DNA of 16,844 bases, taken from Gemmataceae bacterium. Lineage in GTDB: Bacteria > Planctomycetota > Planctomycetia > Gemmatales > Gemmataceae. The notes under the pieces are model-generated. The model saw only the letters and a list, made by a program, of their open reading frames with translations, did no database searches and had not been told where the DNA came from. Positions 14,681 to 16,844 of this stretch are shown here, one piece after another (position 1 is the stretch's first letter; every line of letters begins with the position of its first letter). The position numbers and the translations under genes were made by a program. The DNA lies in assembly GCA_020847555.1 (NCBI GenBank), contig JADLBT010000280.1:1-16844 (forward strand), read 5' to 3'.

Positions 14681-16009
14681 ATGTACATGAAACGCAGATT
14701 CCTCGCCGCCCTCCTCGCGCTCGTCCTCGCGAACACGGCCGGTGCCGCCGGCCGGTATCACGAGGTCCGCTACCCCGCGTCCGACAAACCCGGCGGGCTC
14801 CAGATGGGCGTGACGTACACTGTCTGGATCCCCGACGGCGTCAAGACGCTGCGCGGCGTCATCGTCCACCAGCACGGCTGCGGCGTCGGCGCCTGCAAGG
14901 GGGGCGAGACGGCGGCGTATGACCTGCACTGGCAGGCGCTGGCGAAGAAGTGGGATTGCGCCCTGCTCGGGCCGTCCTACCAGCAGGGGGAGAAGCAGAA
15001 CTGCCGGCTGTGGTGCGACCCGCGCAACGGATCAGCGCAGACCTTCCTCGCGGCGTTGCGCGACCTTGGCGCGAAGGCGAACCACCCGGAGTTGGAGCGC
15101 GTGCCGTGGTGCTTGTGGGGCCACTCCGGCGGCGGGTTCTGGGCGAGCCTGATGCAGGCACTCCATCCGGAGCGCGTCGTCGCCGTGTGGCTGCGCTCCG
15201 GGACGGCCTTCGTCTCGTGGGAGAAGGGCGAGATCCCCAGGCCGAAGCTGACCGACGCCGTCTTCGCCGTCCCCGTGATGTGCAACCCCGGGGCGAAGGA
15301 GAAGGACGACAAGCGCTTCCGCGGCGCCTGGACCGGGGCGCGGGCGATGTTCCAGGCGTACCGCGCCAGGGGAGCGCCGATCGGGTTCGCGCCCGACCCG
15401 CGCACCGCCCACGAGTGCGGCGACTCGCGCTACCTCGCCATTCCGTTCTTCGACGCCTGCCTGGCCCAGCGGCTGCCGGACCGGAGCGCGAAGGACCAGG
15501 CGCTGAAGCCGGTGGACGTGAAGGCGGCCTGGCTCGCAACGCCGCTGACCGACGCCCCGGCGCCGGCCGCTTCGTACCCCGGCAAGGCGAACGAGGCGGT
15601 GTGGCTGCCGAACGAGCGCGTGGCGAGGGCGTGGGCGGAGTACGTCAAAACCGGCGCCGTGGGCGACGCCACCCCGCCGCCGCCTGCCTTCGACCTGAAG
15701 GTGAAGCGCGCGGCGGACGGGACCGTCGAACTCACCTGGGACGCCGACGCGGACTTCGAGAGCGGGGTGCGTGGGTTCATCGTCCAGCGGGACGGCAAGG
15801 ATCTCGCGCGGGTGCCGGAGAAGGGCGTCGGGCGGTTCGGGCGCCCGCTGTTCCAGCCGATGTCGTACCACGACACGCCGGAGCGTCCGTTGCCGCAGAT
15901 GCGGTTTGTTGACGGGGCGCCGGCCGGGACGACGCCTCAGTATCGGGTGATCGTGGTGAACGGAGTCGGACTCCGGTCCGCGCCGTCGAAGCCGGCCGCG
16001 AGTCGGTGA
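14681..16009 (+). CDS. Secreted alpha/beta hydrolase (esterase-like) with fibronectin III-like tail
   Basis: This 442-residue protein starts with a signal peptide (about 1-23: KRR, hydrophobic LAALLALVLANTA, then AGAAG). Residues about 25-270 are an alpha/beta hydrolase domain with HQHGCGVGACKGG near the oxyanion region, nucleophile motif GHSGGG (147-152, S149) and a likely catalytic histidine in TAHECGDS (H244). The domain has nine cysteines, for instance CRLWCDP and HECGD, suggesting disulfides outside the cytoplasm. Residues about 335-440 look like a fibronectin type III-type beta domain (VELTWDADADFESGVRGFIVQR). Polyester or carbohydrate esterase activity is plausible but not decidable. 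The ATG at 14681 has AGGAG 5 nt upstream; an in-frame ATG at 14687 is an alternative. A small GTGAGC/GCTCAC hairpin (16006-16020) overlaps the stop codon and may weakly terminate the unit. Confidence 0.87.
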   Translation: MYMKRRFLAALLALVLANTAGAAGRYHEVRYPASDKPGGLQMGVTYTVWIPDGVKTLRGVIVHQHGCGVGACKGGETAAYDLHWQALAKKWDCALLGPSYQQGEKQNCRLWCDPRNGSAQTFLAALRDLGAKANHPELERVPWCLWGHSGGGFWASLMQALHPERVVAVWLRSGTAFVSWEKGEIPRPKLTDAVFAVPVMCNPGAKEKDDKRFRGAWTGARAMFQAYRARGAPIGFAPDPRTAHECGDSRYLAIPFFDACLAQRLPDRSAKDQALKPVDVKAAWLATPLTDAPAPAASYPGKANEAVWLPNERVARAWAEYVKTGAVGDATPPPPAFDLKVKRAADGTVELTWDADADFESGVRGFIVQRDGKDLARVPEKGVGRFGRPLFQPMSYHDTPERPLPQMRFVDGAPAGTTPQYRVIVVNGVGLRSAPSKPAASR

Positions 16010-16362
16010 GCGGCGCTCACTTCGCTTACCGGGAGTTGGCACTGCTCACCGCGACCATTCAGAGGGTGTCGGCCGCTGCGCCACCGGCGGGGTAATTGTT
16101 ACAAGCCGTTCTGGGCGGAATTTACAACGAAGCACCCCGGGCCGCATTCACAGGGACGGACAGGCGGCCTCGCCGGCGCAATCCGCACAATCCGCTACTC
16201 CTTCCTCCCGCGAGAGTTGCCGCAGGGCGGGCCAAATGCTGCCCCTGCCGGCCACCATCTGGCATCGCAATTGCCATGAATAGCTCCCGCAACGCGACGA
16301 CGACACCGAGGAGACGACAACCGATAACGTATCAACGGAGTGACGCCCTCGTTCCCGTTCGT

Positions 16363-16421
16363 CAGGGTTCCGCGGTCCCGGTGTCTCCCCTACCGCGCCG
16401 GGCCTCTCTGCGGGAACCCTG
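16363..16421 (+). ncRNA. Candidate structured RNA element (possible small RNA)
   Basis: CAGGGTTCCGC (16363-16373) pairs with GCGGGAACCCTG (16410-16421) with one bulged base. Inside, CCCGG pairs with CCGGG and CGGT with ACCG, giving a long nested hairpin of 59 nt. It is followed 44 nt later by a terminator hairpin, the layout expected at the 3' end of a small RNA. No known RNA family is recognised and the 5' end is unknown. Confidence 0.25.
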
Positions 16422-16464
16422 TCCCTCCCCTGCCTGATCGACCTGACGTCTGCACCCCGTCGCC

Positions 16465-16502
16465 GGGCAGCCCTCCTCCCCCCAGGAGGGCTGCCTCTTT
16501 TG
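16465..16502 (+). terminator. Strong intrinsic terminator
   Basis: GGCAGCCCTCCT (16466-16477) and AGGAGGGCTGCC (16484-16495) form a perfect 12-bp stem around a six-C loop, followed by TCTTTTGTTC. The T-rich tail is only on the plus strand, so it stops transcripts from the left: either read-through from the arginine/SDR/esterase unit or a small RNA. It also shields the end of the convergent gene at 16553. Confidence 0.85.
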
Positions 16503-16552
16503 TTCCTCGGCTCCCGCGCTGACGCTTCACGAGGCCGCGAGCGGCAAGCGCA

Positions 16553-16844
16553 TCAGACGGCCACGCTCTCCCCCACGTCGGGGATTCCCACATTGGCGAA
16601 CCCGGCGGCCGTCAGTCCGGCGGCCAGCGCGCCCGCCCGGTCCGGCTCGCCGTGGACGAGGCGCACCCGCTGCGCCGTCCCCGCCAGCGGCGTCAGGGCG
16701 GCCAGCAGCCCGCCGTGATCGGCGTGGCTGGACAGTCCGTTCAGCACCACCACCTCGGCCTTCAGCGCAACAGTCCGCCCGCAAATGCGCACCTCCGGCC
16801 TGCGCTCCACCAACCGCCGGCCGAGGGTGCCCTCTGCCTGGTAG
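16553..16844 (-). CDS. MBL-fold beta-CASP RNA-processing hydrolase, C-terminal part (cut by window edge)
   Basis: The frame is open to the right edge, so only the last 96 or so residues are present. The sequence begins YQAEGTLGRRLVERRPEVRI and contains VVVLNGLSSHADHGGLLAAL and RLVHGEPDRAGALAAGL. These are the hallmark C-terminal motifs of bacterial CPSF73-like beta-CASP metallo-hydrolases, including the conserved SSHAD histidine/aspartate motif and the HGEP loop. The family acts on RNA as endo- or exonuclease in the cytoplasm. The metal-binding HxHxDH motif lies outside the window. The gene ends with the sequence VGESVAV and a TGA stop, and converges on the plus-strand unit across the terminator at 16465-16502. 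Confidence 0.9.
   Translation of the reverse strand, partial: YQAEGTLGRRLVERRPEVRICGRTVALKAEVVVLNGLSSHADHGGLLAALTPLAGTAQRVRLVHGEPDRAGALAAGLTAAGFANVGIPDVGESVAV

Larger units (their letters stand above)
16010..16552. other. Convergent intergenic region with structured element and terminator
   Basis: These 543 bp lie between the esterase gene and the convergent beta-CASP gene. I find no credible protein gene; an open frame at 16096-16437 begins with TTG and has a composition typical of GC-rich noncoding frames. An AT-richer patch at 16093-16127 contains TTGTTA and, 17 nt on, AATTTA, a weak promoter candidate. A three-level stem structure (16363-16421) and a strong intrinsic terminator (16465-16502) follow on the plus strand. 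The terminator is over 450 bp from the esterase stop, so it may serve a small RNA or a long 3' untranslated region. Confidence 0.55.

Noticed and set aside
16096..16437. 113-codon frame in the convergent gap
   Set aside because: TTG start, no ribosome binding site, low-complexity Arg/Pro/Ser composition and overlap with the hairpin at 16363-16421.

Overview
The window is high-GC DNA that looks like a planctomycete chromosome, most likely Gemmataceae-like. The reasons are an ECF sigma factor paired with a very large zinc-finger membrane protein, a secreted helical-repeat protein ending in a C-terminal module typical of that group, many long GC-rich intergenic palindromes, and a secreted esterase and a membrane MutS-like ATPase of types common there. 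This placement rests on recognised family styles; no database was searched. I see no tRNA, rRNA, CRISPR array, transposase or phage gene.

Layout. (1) 1-104 is a large imperfect palindrome. (2) 189-7580, minus strand: an ECF sigma factor (7580-7023) is followed 5 nt later by a 1,244-residue protein (7017-3283). That protein joins an anti-sigma zinc finger, a transmembrane helix, a long macroglobulin-type extracellular part, two more transmembrane helices and a final short A2M-like segment. A hairpin with a T tract ends this unit at 3183-3264. Beyond it lies a secreted HEAT-like protein (3101-189). (3) 7581-8034 is a divergent intergenic region rich in palindromes. (4) 8035-9336, plus strand: an NAD(P)-binding epimerase-type protein fused to a DoxX-like membrane domain, convergent with a membrane-anchored MutS-like ATPase (11214-9394, minus). 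(5) 11215-11591 is a divergent control region with candidate promoters, a small arginine-rich leader ORF and a 12-bp palindrome. (6) 11592-16009, plus strand, is a probable four-gene unit: a TIGR00300 (LOR/SDH, ornithine cyclodeaminase-type) protein, an arginine dihydrolase-like guanidino-modifying enzyme, a classical SDR and a secreted alpha/beta hydrolase. (7) 16010-16552 is intergenic, with a structured element followed by a strong intrinsic terminator. (8) 16553-16844, minus, is the C-terminal end of a beta-CASP metallo-beta-lactamase-fold RNase-like protein cut by the window edge.

Two systems stand out. The sigma gene and the macroglobulin-bearing anti-sigma gene look like a complete surface-sensing transcription switch: the zinc finger would hold the sigma factor inside while macroglobulin domains sample the outside. 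The first two genes of the plus-strand unit correspond to the two halves of the cyanobacterial AgrE/ArgZ fusion enzyme. They suggest a split arginine to ornithine to proline pathway, possibly with an arginine-codon-containing leader. Both functional readings are inferences from domain content and gene order.
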